Counted from the first letter of the stretch, positions 11,230-22,919 are shown. The stretch is 64,000 bases of DNA from Aldrovandia affinis (GCA_029706075.1 JAINUG010000072.1:4248799-4312798); one strand, 5' to 3'. Program-made: numbers and translations. The notes: generated from the letters alone by a model not told the origin.

Positions 11230-11787
11230 AGAGACATACACACACTGTATTCGGGGCCATAACCAGATTAAAATGATTTTTACTGAGGTCACAAATGCAC
11301 TAACATAGTTACTGTGAAAACAAAAGCCTAATATCCAGCATTTTATGTTAAGTCTATATGATGTCGTAGAGGTAATAGTAGTAGTAGGCTACTATGGCTA
11401 TCAATCTTATGTTTCTCAATTAAGTCATTTGTCAAGTAATTTTGTCATCATGTATTTTGAACATCACATCTACAGCAGTAATCAACAGTAATCAAGCCAG
11501 CCACTGCTAATTATGCATATATACTAATGTTATGTAAGTATAGCCAGGCACTGAACCAGGGAATCCCCCAAACATGGAGAAGATGCACACATTTTCTATT
11601 ATTATTATTATAAAAGTGCATTAACATTGTTCCTATATAATTAGTTGCACGCTATCGTACAAAATGAGCATTAGACTTTGCCATCATACTATGTGTTGTA
11701 ATAATCTATTAAAGTAAGGAAGGGTGTGGTTAAATAAGGTAGCCTATTCAGTGAAAATTGTCATTCAAGGGGCACAAAACAAGAAAA
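10457..11787. other. Unique AT-rich DNA with CA array
   Basis: Apart from the CA microsatellite at 11194-11225 nothing was recognised. Short ATT runs lie near 10873 and 11597. Confidence 0.4.
11194..11225. repeat. (CA)n microsatellite
   Basis: About 15 CA units, followed by CGTGCAGAGACATACACACAC. Confidence 0.95.
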
Positions 11788-12698
11788 AAACTACCGGTCA
11801 AAAGTTTTAGAACACCCCCATTTTCCAGTTTTCACAGAAATGTAAGCAGTTCAAGTCCAGTGAATAATAACCTGAAATGGTACAAAGGTAAGCGGTAAAC
11901 CAGAGATTTAAAAAAGTTTTGGTTACCAAAAACTGAAAAATAATGTACATTTTTTGGCAGCGAGTAGTTTCCCACACTGTCAAAAGGCACTTGAAAACTG
12001 GAGGAAACTCTGACAGGAAGAGATCTGGCAGACCCAAAGCCACAACAAAATCAGAAGACAAGTTTCTGAGAGTCAACAGCTTGCGTGATAGGCGGCTCAC
12101 AGGACAACAGCTTCAAGCACGGCTTAACACTGGTCGAAGTAAGAACGTCTGTTTCAACTGTGAAGAGAAGACTTCGAGCTGCAGGTTTGACAGGTCAAGT
12201 GGCAGTAAGAAAGCCATTGCTAAGATAATAAAAAGAGGCTTTACTGGGCCATGAAGCACCGCCAGTGGACTACTGAAGACTGGAAAAAGGTCTTATGGAC
12301 CAATTAATCAAAATTTGAAATCTTGAAATTTTGAAAGGTTTTTGTAGGCCGTCAAGTAGGCGAAAGGATGGTTCCTCAGTGTGTGACACCAACTGTCAAA
12401 CATGGAGGAGGAAGCGTGAAGGTCTGGGGCTCTTTTGCTGGATCCAGAGTCGGTGACTTGCACAGAGTGACTGTTAACCCACGTTAACCCATTACATGTT
12501 CCCTGAAAAGGGCCTTTTTTTATAACTCTGAAATTGACATTATTTTTCAGTTTTTGGTACCCTAAACTTTTTTTTTTTACCTCTGGCAGTTTGCCGCTTA
12601 CCTCTGTACCATTTCAGGTTATTCACTGGACTTGAACTGCTTACATTTTAGTAAAAACTGGAAAATGGGGGTGTTCTAAAACTTTTGACCCGTAGTGT
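11788..12698 (+). mobile_element. Tc1-like transposon with long TIRs, degraded
   Basis: The left end reads CTACCGGTCAAAAGTTTTAG and the right end, inverted, CTACGGGTCAAAAGTTTTAG. The inverted repeats continue for about 160 bp with small indels, including CAGTTCAAGTCCAGTGAATA, CCTGAAATGGTAC and CCAAAAACTGAAAAATAATG, which recur inverted on the right. Between them lies a truncated transposase relic on the plus strand. The right flank is TGTAA; the outermost left bases are degraded, so the exact TA target duplication is unclear. At 0.9 kb it is shorter than the usual 1.2-1.6 kb, in line with loss of the transposase C-terminus. Confidence 0.93.
11955..12510 (+). pseudogene. Tc1-like transposase pseudogene (N-terminal and middle part)
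   Basis: A plus-strand relic of the cut-and-paste transposase that would bind the TIRs and excise the element. The frame from 11943 shows the second helix-turn-helix and linker: TVKRHLKTGG, then GRPKATTKSED (the GRPR-like minor-groove motif) and LRDRRLTGQQLQARL. Downstream, in other frames, are the block KFEI (about 12310) where the first catalytic Asp region should be, and VKHGGGSVKVWGSFAG (about 12396-12443). At the first catalytic site I read WTN followed by a stop where the family has WSDE, so the Asp is lost. The second Asp and Glu and the whole C-terminus are absent. There are several frameshifts, so it is not functional. Confidence 0.9.
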
Positions 12699-12835
12699 AA
12701 TTCCTGGTTGCAGCCTGAATATAATAATCTCTAGCTACAAATCACCATTTTCACATTTGTTGCTAGAGGACATGGATTATTTTGTTAAATAAATAACATT
12801 TTAGTCAGCTATGTAATTGTCTACCTGTAGTTGAC

Positions 12836-13085
12836 ATATTTTGATGATTCCAGAGAGAAGTTATAAATGCGAGCACAACTCAACCATCAAATTACCTTCA
12901 AGGTGCACGGCCAAAAACTTACTGAAAAAATAAAAAACGCCAGCACTCAAAGAATGTCCTTTATATCATTTAATGCCACTGGGTCAGTCAGACAACTAAT
13001 CGCTAGTTGTCTGACTGACCCAGTGGCATTAAATGATATAAAGGACATTCTTTGAGTGCTGGCGTTTTCTATATTTTGATGATTC
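12836..13085. repeat. 15-bp direct repeats flanking a hairpin
   Basis: ATATTTTGATGATTC occurs at 12836-12850 and again at 13071-13085, bracketing the long palindrome at 12934-13068. The right copy begins 2 bp after the palindrome; the left copy lies 84 bp before it. It could be a footprint of how the palindrome arose, or an unrelated local duplication. Confidence 0.85.
12934..13068. repeat. Perfect inverted repeat, 65-bp arms, 5-nt loop
   Basis: The left arm 12934-12998 begins AAAACGCCAGCACTCAAAGA. The right arm 13004-13068 is its exact reverse complement, with loop ATCGC. I found no mismatch over 65 bp. There is no terminal motif, target duplication or coding content that assigns it to a known MITE family. 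The RNA of either strand would fold into a long perfect hairpin. The complete identity implies a recent origin, active gene conversion, or an assembly or library fold-back artefact. Confidence 0.95.
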
Positions 13086-13159
13086 TCCATGTATCACGGG
13101 TATGGTGCAAGTTGCATTCCTTAGGTGGAGGTTACTTGAACAAGTTGTGTGGTCTAGAG

Positions 13160-13332
13160 CAGGATTATTCAAATCTGGGCCATGAATCCAAATGTGGTCC
13201 TGGTTTTCCATTCTCTCAGGTAGTTAATTGAACAATTAGTACAATTGATTGGCCAGAGTGTTTTCACCCCTGACTCCCAGGTATAGGGAGTGTAGTACTC
13301 GGTACTCGTGGACCGTGATTTGAGTAATTCTG
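13160..13332. mobile_element. hAT-type MITE, 173 bp
   Basis: The left terminus is CAGGATTATTCAAATC and the right, inverted, CAGAATTACTCAAATC (two mismatches in 16). The flanking 8-mers GTCTAGAG (13152-13159) and GTCCAGAG (13333-13340) match at 7 of 8 positions and look like a hAT target-site duplication. There is no coding content. Confidence 0.75.
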
Positions 13333-13340
13333 GTCCAGAG

Positions 13341-15139
13341 TGTGCAAGGTGCCACAGCAGAAATGAAGCCATTTTCTCTAGAAGGATAGATGGTGAACGT
13401 GAGTAGTGTGTGATGTCACGTACATATCTGTTGGCATAATTTTGTTAGGGACCATCAACGTGGAGCAGAAATGTTTTCACCGTAGCTTTTTATAATGGTA
13501 TTCATTTTAAACAACACGCAAAAGCGTCAAAGAAAAAAATACAGAGGTCATGACCTCATATGTCCTCAATGGTAATTAAGCCATGACTGTATTGTCTGCA
13601 ATATCAACTCTAACCTTGATTATCCTGTACATTTGTTTGAAGTAAGGAATACGCATTATGAGAAATGTTTACTTCGCATGCAATTGATCAATTATGTAGT
13701 TAAATGCGTATTATACTGAATCGTGAATTACGGTTTTAAGGGTGAGGCCATAAGAATAAGCTTTAGGTGTTTCCCCTCACTGTGCTCATGTATCATTTTA
13801 AAATTATTTTGTTTGTTCTCCTTTTTCACCTCTTTTTTTTGTTTTGTGCAAACTAAATACATGAAAAAATATTGAGGAATAAAACAAAAAAAGGAAATAA
13901 TTGCTGTGTGCTCACGGATATGCATTTCAACAACGGCCTTGTGGCTTTGACGATTTTCATTTCCTCATACCATCTTTGCACAAACATGCCAAAGGATGTT
14001 TTTTTTCTTCTCTTCTCACCCCCACATATCTCACATTTCTCTGGTAGTACTTTGGGCAGACTCCCTCAACTGTCATCAGTATAGGCCCACACACGGGATG
14101 GAGTCATAACCACGCTCGTATTACTGTACGGGTTTGACTTGGTTGGTGTTTTCAACGGGGAAAGCAAACCCTTGAAACAAACAAACCAAAGACCCTGCAG
14201 TTCTCCAGGACCAGGGCTAAGTGTCACTGCCAGATTCAGACAGGGATCTCGGCTTGTCTGCTCCTGTACGCATCCCGACGGTGAACTGGCTCACATGACT
14301 GACAGCTTGACAGCGCTGTGGAATCCAGCGGGCGGAGGGAGAGGCGTTTAACGAGCCCGAGCCTGAGGTGAGGCAGTGATGGGCGAGGGGGCCGTGAAGG
14401 GGCAAAGGAAGTGCTGCGAGGGGGGCAAAGGAAATGACATGGTCGGGAGCAAGGGGGTGAACGGGCAAGCAGTCAATGCAAAGTGGAAACGAGTCTGTGA
14501 AAAAAATTTATACGTTCAAATAGTAATCACCCATTACCCTGAGCAGAAGAAAATGAGCTCCAATCTGAACGTTATGCTGCATTCTCACGTCTGATTTTAC
14601 CTCCTAAAGGCGGATGAACCGCATGCCTCTCTGGAATATTGGTGGATATCTGCATTTTCAGTAGTTGAAAACATGTGATTGCCCTCCATTTTAGAAAAGA
14701 AAATACAAAAATACAAAGTAAAAAAGAAAACTGGCCATGAAATAATTCGATCAGGATTCTGGCCTCCAAAACAACCCTAGACATTTGATCCATCGCATTA
14801 GGGCTTTTCAGTACCCCTAAACATGTTTTGGAAAGATGAAAATCCTACATGCAATATCTAATAAATACAGCTGATTCAATCAAGTGACTCATTGTGGACT
14901 CCTTATGTTACCTGCTGCAACTGAATGAGTGAGAGCCTGAACTAATATAAGCCATTGAATTAAGCCCCCTGCTTTGATTCTGCTGCTAGAATAAGCAAGA
15001 CAAAGATACAATTGCAGAATGCGCAAATAGATTTCCATCGTTTAGGATGATGTTATCCAGCTCTAGAGGTGAGAGAGGCCTGACTCTGAATGTCTGGATA
15101 CGTGTGAAGCGTTAACTCCCTCATATAGGCACTTTGAGC
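13341..15139. other. Unique DNA, no gene seen
   Basis: The stretch 13600-13740 is AT-rich with a CATGCAATTGATCAATTATG block. The region near 14200-14470 is GC-richer. None of the frames has a recognisable domain. Confidence 0.4.
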
Positions 15140-15655
15140 AAACAGATGGAAGTCTACTGCTGTTATACCAACAGGTTTGATTTTGTTCATACTCACCACA
15201 CTTCACTGGCTCCCTATAGTAGCCCGTATCCAATTCAGATCATTAGTGCTGGCATGCCAGGCCACAAGGGGTGCTGCCCCCTCGTACCTCCAGACACTGA
15301 TCACAGCATACATCCCAGGTGGACCCCTCCACTCTGCCTCTCCACTCTGCTGTCCCATTCAGACAATGACACTCCACATTCAGTCAGGACCACATAGTCA
15401 CTGGCCATCTTCTGCAAGAGACTGAAACCCCACTTCTTCAGACTACACCTCTGCTGTAGTCTATATAAAAACAAATACATAAATACAAATTTACTTTTCT
15501 CTCCCTGTTTTATAGGAGTTGTGCTGGTGCTGTACTGATCTCTTTCTCTAGCTGTGATTATTCTTGCCATTTTAAATGCACTCATTGTAAGTGACTCTGA
15601 ATAAAAGCATCTGCTAAATACCTAAAATGTAAAATGTAAAAAAAAAAAACTGAAA
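15140..15655 (+). mobile_element. LINE 3' fragment (L2/CR1-like)
   Basis: A 5'-truncated non-LTR retrotransposon. The coding part gives LHWLPI and then RIQFRSLVLACQATRGAAPS in one frame, the familiar LHWLPV..RI.FK.L...K...G.AP.YL block after the reverse-transcriptase domain of fish LINEs. A frame change leads to SLAIFCKRLKPHFFRLHL at about 15390-15445, the usual C-terminus. The 3' tail (15587-15650) reads GTAAGTGACTCTGAATAAAA, then GCATCTGCTAAATACC and AATGTAAAATGTAAAA. This tail is shared with the SINEs of this window. Frameshifts show it is inactive. Confidence 0.88.
15177..15470 (+). pseudogene. LINE ORF2 C-terminal pseudogene fragment
   Basis: Only the last 90-100 codons of the reverse transcriptase/endonuclease polyprotein remain. 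The blocks LHWLPI (about 15200) and KRLKPHFFRLHL (about 15410-15445) are in different frames, so at least one indel separates them. The catalytic domains are not present, because the element is truncated upstream. In life the protein would copy LINE RNA, and probably the tail-sharing SINE RNAs, into the genome. Confidence 0.8.
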
Positions 15656-15659
15656 TGTT

Positions 15660-16785
15660 CTGAAAGTAAAATTGGAACAGATGTGAGCTGAACTTATTAT
15701 CATCCACATGCGAATGCGCCACTGGTGCGTATTTCAGAAATGCACATTGGTCTGTTTTTCTTTTGCGCCGTGGATCTTGCGTTGCGTTTGGACACCCACA
15801 CACCGTGTGAATCTTCAATCTTAAGATTTATTTTGTTCAAACCTGCTGTTTTAAGTCCAACTGCATTTTACAGAGCTTAGGAGTTCTCATGAAAATGTGT
15901 AGCATTAGTGTTGGTTTTAGAAATAACAGACAGAAAGAAGAAGAACAAACTGTTCCACATGGGGGCGCTATAACATTATGTGGGATGGGAACACAAGTGC
16001 TATTGCCGTTCATTGCATTTTAAAGAGATATTGTTCATCCATCTACTAAAATGTTGTGGGCACAACATGAGGAATCCATAAACACTTAATGTAGGTAACA
16101 TGGGTCGACACCTGTGCAAACTGTGAGCAGTGATGCCATTATTCTGGCCAGACAAGCCTCAAACCACTGAAAGCCCAAGTCAACTCGCTGCGATACGGAA
16201 CACAGAGTCAAAGGACTGATCCTGGTTTTTTTTTTTACGAGGGCAAAATAAGGGTGTCCAAAAAATGTAAGACCACAGCAAATAATTTCACAGCGGGCGG
16301 GATATTTATATGTCTGACATGATGTCATGAATTAGTGTTGCAATTGATTTTCTTTTTTTTCCCCTTCTTTTTCTTCTTCTTTCTTCTTCTTTTCACTGGA
16401 GAGTTAACTCCGGTGCCAAAACACAGCTGCTCCGTCTGGTAATGAAATGTAAAAAGCGTTTAAAATGGCATAAATTTTAAAAAATAATCGGAAAGGGAAA
16501 AGAGAAAACAAACGACACCTGCTAAATTAATCTTTAGGATGTTCTTTTTTAGACGCTCCTTTGTCTCACTTCTCGTTGGGCTCCTGCTTAATTGACTCCT
16601 GGTGCTGCTGTGCAGCTCTTCCCTTTGTAAATCTGTCAGAGGGGCTGAGAAAAATGACTGTTCTCAGAGCAATGACTCCAGCGTTTGTTTTGTTTCGTCC
16701 CGTGACACGTACCCATCATTCTGTCCTGTCACTGCTCATCCAAGTTCAGCCGAACAGATTGGGAGTTCAGTGAAGCAGGATCTCA
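15660..16785. other. Unique DNA, no gene seen
   Basis: A T/C-rich simple stretch lies at 16350-16395 (TTCTTCTTCTTTCTTCTTC). Nothing else was recognised. Confidence 0.4.
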
Positions 16786-17190
16786 CTCTCTCTTTTGTTC
16801 CCCTTCCCCTTTTTCTTTTTCACCCACTCAAACTCTCGATTCCCCTCTGTTCTCTCTACCTCTCTCGTGTTCTCTTTGACCCCATCCCCCTTTCCCTCAC
16901 AGCACTCTCCCACGATCTTCCTTTCCCATCCCTCCACCCCGTACCTTTTCTTTATCTCTCACCCTCTCCCACCACTCGACCTCTCTCTCGGTCTCTCTGC
17001 ATCCCACGCTTTCCTCCTCTCCCTCTCCCTTCCCTTTCCCATTCTCCCATCCCTAGTCTCTCTTCTTCTCTCTCCCCTCTCCATCGACTGCCCTTTCCTC
17101 CTCCTCTCCTTCTCTTTCTCTTCGGCTCTCCCCTCTCTCTATACCACCCCCCCCACCGTCTCCTCTTGTTCTGCCTCTGTATTGGAGAGA
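16786..17190 (+). repeat. Polypyrimidine tract of about 400 bp
   Basis: Plus-strand sequence is overwhelmingly C and T, made of irregular CTCTCC, CCCTTCC and TCTCTC blocks rather than a strict unit. The 202- and 171-codon frames across it (16602-17210, 16795-17310) translate to Ser/Leu/Pro/Phe low complexity and are artefacts of composition. Long homopurine-homopyrimidine tracts can adopt triplex (H-DNA) structure. Confidence 0.9.
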
Positions 17191-17249
17191 GGACCCCTAA
17201 TGTCCCATAATCCTGGTAATACAGGACACCTGAGACCTGAGAGAGCCCT

Positions 17250-17309
17250 GCTCTGTCATTGGCCCATGCCCTCAGATGTGCTCTGCCATTGGCTCATGCC
17301 CTCAGATTA
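17250..17309. repeat. 30-bp tandem duplication with CCAAT boxes
   Basis: GCTCTGTCATTGGCCCATGC and its continuation CCTCAGATGT are repeated once, with three differences. Each unit contains ATTGG, the inverse of CCAAT. It lies between the polypyrimidine tract and the TG array. Confidence 0.9.
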
Positions 17310-17458
17310 GCGGGGCTCTCAGGAAGAGTACACATGGTGGTCCCTCATTAACACTCATCCGCTCACTGATTAGTAATGAGATGATTGTGACACGAGAGGT
17401 CGCACCTGACCTGTCAGTCTGTCCACGACTGCTATTGCAAACATGTGGAATCTGTGTA

Positions 17459-17482
17459 CAAGTGTGTGAGTGTGTCTGTTAA

Positions 17483-17521
<39 letters not shown>

Positions 17522-17780
17522 ATATTTGTGTGTTTGTGTTTGTGTGTATATGTGTGTGAGGGGTGTGTGTGTATGTATGTGTGTTTGCATGTGTGTCTGT
17601 GTGTGTTGTGTGTGTATGTGTGTGAGAGAGATTGATTGTGCATGTATGTGTGCGTGTAACTGTATTTGTGTGTGTGTATTTTTGTGTTTGTGTGTGTGTA
17701 TATGAGATCAAGTGTGTGTGTGTGTGTGTGTGTGCGTGTGTGTGTTTGTGTGTGAGATTGAGTGTGTATGTGTATATATG
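17459..17780. repeat. Compound (TG)n array of about 320 bp
   Basis: Long TG runs are interrupted by TATG, TTTG, GAGA and GCG variants, for example GTGTGAGAGAGATTGATTGTG. The frames of up to 146 codons here are Cys/Val or Thr/His dipeptide artefacts. TG arrays can adopt Z-DNA. Confidence 0.95.
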
Positions 17781-18089
17781 GGCGGGTGCTACTACATCCA
17801 AACAAAACAAAATACTAACAGTATTAAAATTATGAACTTGAAAGTGCTGGTGATCTGTAAAAAAAACAACATGAACAAAAAATGTGGTCCGTTTCCTCTG
17901 TGTGTGACATGCTGTGAACTAATTTATTTCATTTCACTGGCAGATAACTGACAAGAGGATTATCATTAGGCATGCTAAGTATTCCAGTATGTCCAAGGTA
18001 GACTGCAGATCTATTACAACATTGTAGCTTTCAGACACAAATGAGGTGCCTAAGGTTCAGGTTGCCAATCTCACCGGCAGCATATGAAC

Positions 18090-18676
18090 TACAGATAACT
18101 GATAAAAATAAAGGAACCACCAACATAAAGTATCTTAATAGGGCATTGGGCCAATACCACAAGAAGCTGCAAGAACACAAGCCGCAAGAACAACCTCAAT
18201 GCGCCTTGGCATGGATTCTACTAGTGTCTCGAATTCTATTGGAGGGATGCAACATCATTCTTCAATGAGAAATTCCATAATTTTGTGTTTTGTAGATGTT
18301 GGGGGAAAATGCTTTCTCAGGCACTGCTCCAGAGTCTTCTATAAATGTTTAATTGGATTAAGATCTCATGACTGACAAGGCATATGGGTTACATTGTTTT
18401 CATGCTCATCAAACCATTTAGTGACCAGTCATGCCCTGCGGATTGGGGGCATTGTCATCCTGGAAGAGACCAACTCCCATCAGGATAGAAATATTTTGCC
18501 ATAGGATGAAGGTGATCACTCAGAATGGCTTTGTAATTATTGCCATTTACCTTGCCCTAAACCAGTGGACCTAAACAATGGCAGGAAAATGCAGCATACC
18601 ACACACCACACCATAACAGAGCCACCAGAACGCTTAATTTACTCAAGTGTTTCCTTTATTTTGGTAATTACCTGTA
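18090..18676 (-). mobile_element. Tc1 derivative lacking the transposase N-terminus (copy 1)
   Basis: Ends are TACAGATAACTGATAAAAAT (left) and, inverted from the right, TACAGGTAATTACCAAAATA, followed in both by AAGGAA. The interior (for example GGGGGCATTGTCATCCTGGA, CATCAAACCATTTAGTGACC and TAGGATGAAGGTGATCACTC) is colinear with the copy at 48580-49088, where the minus strand encodes C-terminal transposase blocks. It is the longest of the copies and is heavily decayed. The N-terminal DNA-binding half and the first catalytic Asp are missing. Confidence 0.88.
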
Positions 18677-20815
18677 CAACAAAAATAACTCGCATACTGT
18701 AGGAAGTGGTGGGTATTGATTGAAATTCATACGTGACTAGCCTGCACTCATCCCAGAGAAATGTGTGGCCCGACCCCAGGGTCAGTGGGGTTTGGTGTGA
18801 AATCAAGATGAATGGAGGCGTGTGTGCCCGCTGTGCTATCCCCCGCGTCTGAGAACGTGGGAGGTGATGTCAGGTGGCCTTTCACCTACCGCCCCCCTTC
18901 TGGTCCTGGTCCAGAGGCTGAGACCAGGAAATGACGATGGGAGAGGAACGACGAAGATGATCCTGAGACTCTGCCGAATCTGTGGAGGCTGGAGGAGTGG
19001 AAGATGAGAGAGGATCAGGGCCAGGGGGATAAAATAAAAATAGTTGAAGAGGAGTTTAGACAAAGAGGTCAAGGCATTGCCGTTTTGACTGAAGGAGGTT
19101 TACGCTGAAGAGGAGTATGCGGATGTGCTGCTTTAGATCCACGGGACGCTTCTGTCCAGCATCTCGCACCGATTCTCCCCAGCAAGCGACTGCCTGTCGG
19201 ACCACCGTCAGTGTCTGCTGTTGGTCCGTCAGCCTTTTGCAACTCATTACTACAGCAGTCTGCTAGAGCCAGGACCATTCAACCAACTGTTTTTCATTCT
19301 ATTAACAGCTGATCCTCATCTCGATTACCTCGCCTTCAAGTCCGCTGTAGCGGACCACCGTAGCGGTCTGCAAAACTCTGGCGGACTGATAGTTGTGCCA
19401 ATAGAGGGCCACTAGAGGGCTACTGGGGTTCTTTATCAATCATTTAAAGGTGGAAATGCTGCATTCAAAAACGCATTCATTTATTTTGTGGCAGATGTGT
19501 GCGAAGAGCCCATTTTCTAGTGGTAGGTAAAAGAATCCCTCTCTTTTATAAATCAATTAATTATTAGGAGCAGCTGTGTCCGTTTACATTAGCTAAAGCT
19601 GGTGGGCCTGAGGAAGTTTACCCCGCAGAATGCTTTTCAATCTCTGCTAATATTTCCTCTTTGCTCTCTGCTCAGCATGGAAACAGTTCATTTGCTTTTC
19701 CAGCGCAGCAAGGAGTTAGGGTTCCCCCCCTCCCCACTTTTCCCCTCCCATACCTCTATTAAACGGTCGCTGATTGGTTTGCATCAATCCCCTGGTATTT
19801 TTATGCATCCATTACTTACCTCTCGTAATGCATAACGCAGTGCAATGCCGTTTCGTTAAATCGTGTGGTCATGAACAACAACAAAAAGAAAGACAAAGCA
19901 AAACAAAAAAGGCAGAAGGGGGGAACTTCAAAATTACATCATTGATTCCTTTTCGTTCTCTCCGAAAAGTGATCCGTCCTTTCTTTTCTAATGGGATAAT
20001 AGCTTCGGCTAACCTAGCGAGGATGCTGTCCGCACTGAGTAATCAAAACCACCTTCCCCCTTACGTTGTTTGCGATGGCAGCGATGCAGTAAACGAACCC
20101 AGTAACTAGGCTCGTGGATATGAGGTCATGCTTTTTTAAGGGCGCGCGGTGTACCCTAAAAGTGCCAGGGTCTGCCATCCTGCTGCTCTTTTAACAGGCG
20201 TATTCTTGTATCACACCTGTTTTTTCTTTCTGTTTGTTTGCTTTTAGCCTCGTGTCTCATTACCCTACGCTTGGAAGTGCAAGGGCTTGCTATTTTAATT
20301 GTATATTATATTTAATGGATGTGGAAAGTACAATAATGTAGTCATTGTTGAGCTTTTTTCTTTTCTTTTCTTTTAATTCGCGAGCGCTGGGTTTTATTGG
20401 ATTTGATTGCAGGGAGTTTAAAGAGTGAGACTGGCACCCAACAGGTAAGGGACGAGGGAATGGTTTTGGCCATTTTTACGAATTGTTCTGGAAAACGGTC
20501 TGAGGTTTGACCAGAAGTTAATCTTTGCCGCTGGAATTTTGCACCGTAGTAAAAGCAACGATTTTGTAGACGATAATAACATTGAAGCTGCGCGTCTTGT
20601 TGAAAGACCAACGGCTATAAAGTTACTGCAAATTAAATTCCCCACTATTGGAGGGAGGCTGTCTGCACTGAGAGGTCTGCTTGTCAGGTTTTCTCTACAA
20701 ATGTCAAAGGCCAATTTCCCAACTCTCATTCCTTTTTAGGATAAATGAGAAGGTGTTGGAATTCAGCTGTTTCCCCTACAATTAAATAGTATATATATTT
20801 CACTTTCACACGTGC
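18677..20815. other. Unique DNA, no gene seen
   Basis: A short hairpin GTCCGCTGTAGCGGAC lies near 19340. The stretch 19565-19830 is repeat-free, with TTACATTAGCTAAAGCTGG and AT-core motifs. No exon or transposon was recognised; the 111-codon frame at 19774-20109 has no known domain. Confidence 0.4.
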
Positions 20816-21479
20816 ACACCCACACACGCACATGCACACACAGACACGCACAACAAATTCAAGAAGATTGTCACAACCCTGAAAAAACAATAGAAAGAAA
20901 AGTCATTTTCCATTCACACCTCGTCCGAATCACTGATGCCCCCGTATCCTGGCACATACTGCTTAAAGTAAGCAACTCACACCCATTCTATCACCCGTTT
21001 GTACAGTTCAGAACACAACCAGTATCGTTCTCAGTTCACATCGTTTTTAGGGAAGCAGCAGCTATCTCTTCTCCAGCAAACCTGACCCTGTGACCCTTCC
21101 TGCTGTCAGTGTCCAGCTTTCCCCCGCCCCTGTCTCCCATGCTATACTTCTGAGGGGCGGCTGCAGGAACTGCTGAGGTTCCCGGGGCTCAGGAGTGAAT
21201 TCTGGGAGGTAACCCCGAGATTGGGATCAGTTGGTACAAGCATGTTGTGCAACACCGCTTCAGGTTTGTGAAAGAGCTACAGACGGCCAAAGACCCAGAG
21301 CCTGCACAGTGTAGCAGTCAAACCCAGGGGGTGCCCTGTCTGCCAAGAACAAAGGCATTTAATCCACACTTTGTTTACTCACTTTTCTTTCCCTCCACTT
21401 AACAGATGAAAAGCTAGCCTTCTGCTCATTTCTTTTCTTTTTTTACTCCCCGTTTTGTTGATCCTGTTTTCATTACGTG

Positions 21480-21680
21480 AAAAATAAATGTCACTCCTTA
21501 TTCGGGGCCGATGCAGTGATTACCTCTTTATGGAGTGATTGAAAAGATTATCTTTATTTTCCAGTATTAGCTGAAAACCGAGGGGCTATTCTCGCATTCT
21601 GTTCTGCCTTAAAAATTTGTACAAACATTTTCAAGACTTGTTGGCCGTCACATCATTAGAATGTAGATTTCCCTCTCTCC
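21480..21680. promoter_or_regulatory. Candidate conserved non-coding element
   Basis: A repeat-free block of even complexity with GATA-like (AGATTATCTTTATTTTCC), homeodomain-like (TGATTACC, AGTATTAGC) and E2-box-poor AT motifs. It shows no sign of coding or transposon origin. The claim rests on texture only, so confidence is low. Confidence 0.2.
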
Positions 21681-22919
21681 ACAGTGCCGTTCTGCTGATC
21701 CGCAGTGAGCAGATCAAGATGTGCCACAGCAGATGCTTAGATCCCTTTAGAGCCTGACCTGTGGCAATGCCAAGCACAGACGCTCAGCCAGGGCCACCGG
21801 GAAGTGGCAAAGAAAGATCGATGGAACTCTGGTAGAGGGAGATGTTGTCTGAGGTACATAAGCACATGGGAGCGAGACAAACTTCCCCAACCTTTCCTTT
21901 CAAAACCAATTTAGCGTTGATCCTCCGCAGTCGGTGCGTGGACAAGCAGTTTTGATGAAAAAGTTATTGCGGGATGATTTTTCCCAGAACTGACGTGGAA
22001 AACCCAGAAACGTGCTTCTCCCTGCCCTGTTTGTTCGGGAGAGCAGGGGATACCCATGGGAACAGTTCCCCAGAACGCTTAAAGTTGAAGGCGACGGTCG
22101 AACCGCCCGATGCCAAAATCGGAGACAAATTCAATCTTTGAGACCGATACGCCATGGAGCGTGTCGTATCTGCTGTCGATCCCCATTACCATGCCTGGTT
22201 TCCCCTCTCATTACCTGGATCCCTCTGCACGCACGAAAGCAGCGCGTATTCACCCACTAAAAGTGAATAAATAGCATGTTTCGCTCACATCGCCATGACC
22301 TAGGCTTTCTTAATTTATCACTGCAGTCCCATAAGTTTGTTTTGATGTTTCTTGCTCATGGTAAGGTGCAATTATGGGCGCGTGATTCACCAAAGCTAGT
22401 AACACGGCCTGAGAATGGGAATACCTGCGGAGCTTGTTCGATCAAACGACTTCTGACCGCAGACAACAATTTATTCCTACAGTTAAATGTGTGAGCGGAC
22501 GGTGAAAAGTGACACAGCTCAACTATACCAGATTTGTTATTATAAATTGTTTTAAAAACAGTAGGTTTATGCATCATTTTACTGCATTCTGCTTAGGTAT
22601 ACCCCCCCCCCAGTGTACCACACGTTGCATGACAAAATACTTAACAGCATTACTCAGCCAGGCCGAGGGCAATACCTTACTGCAAAGACTACTGTTCCTT
22701 CTGCACTTTTAGTGTCCTGCTCCCCATTAGCATCGAAAAGCCTTTGGGGAATCACTAATGCCTGACACATCCCTATAAATACCCAGCACTGTAAACAGGG
22801 AGAGCACCCCCTGCCTGCGAAACCAATAAAAATAGCTACATTCTTCCAAGACAGCGCCTGTTCAGATCTAGTTAGCCGTTCAAGCCGGGACACTTAGTCA
22901 CTTTTAATTATATAGCGAA

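Noticed and set aside
16602-17310. Two overlapping open frames of 202 and 171 codons
   Set aside because: They lie over the polypyrimidine tract and translate to Ser/Leu/Pro/Phe low complexity in two frames at once, which is a product of base composition.
17370-17835. Frames of up to 146 codons on both strands over the TG array
   Set aside because: Dipeptide repeats from a microsatellite; no start context or domain.
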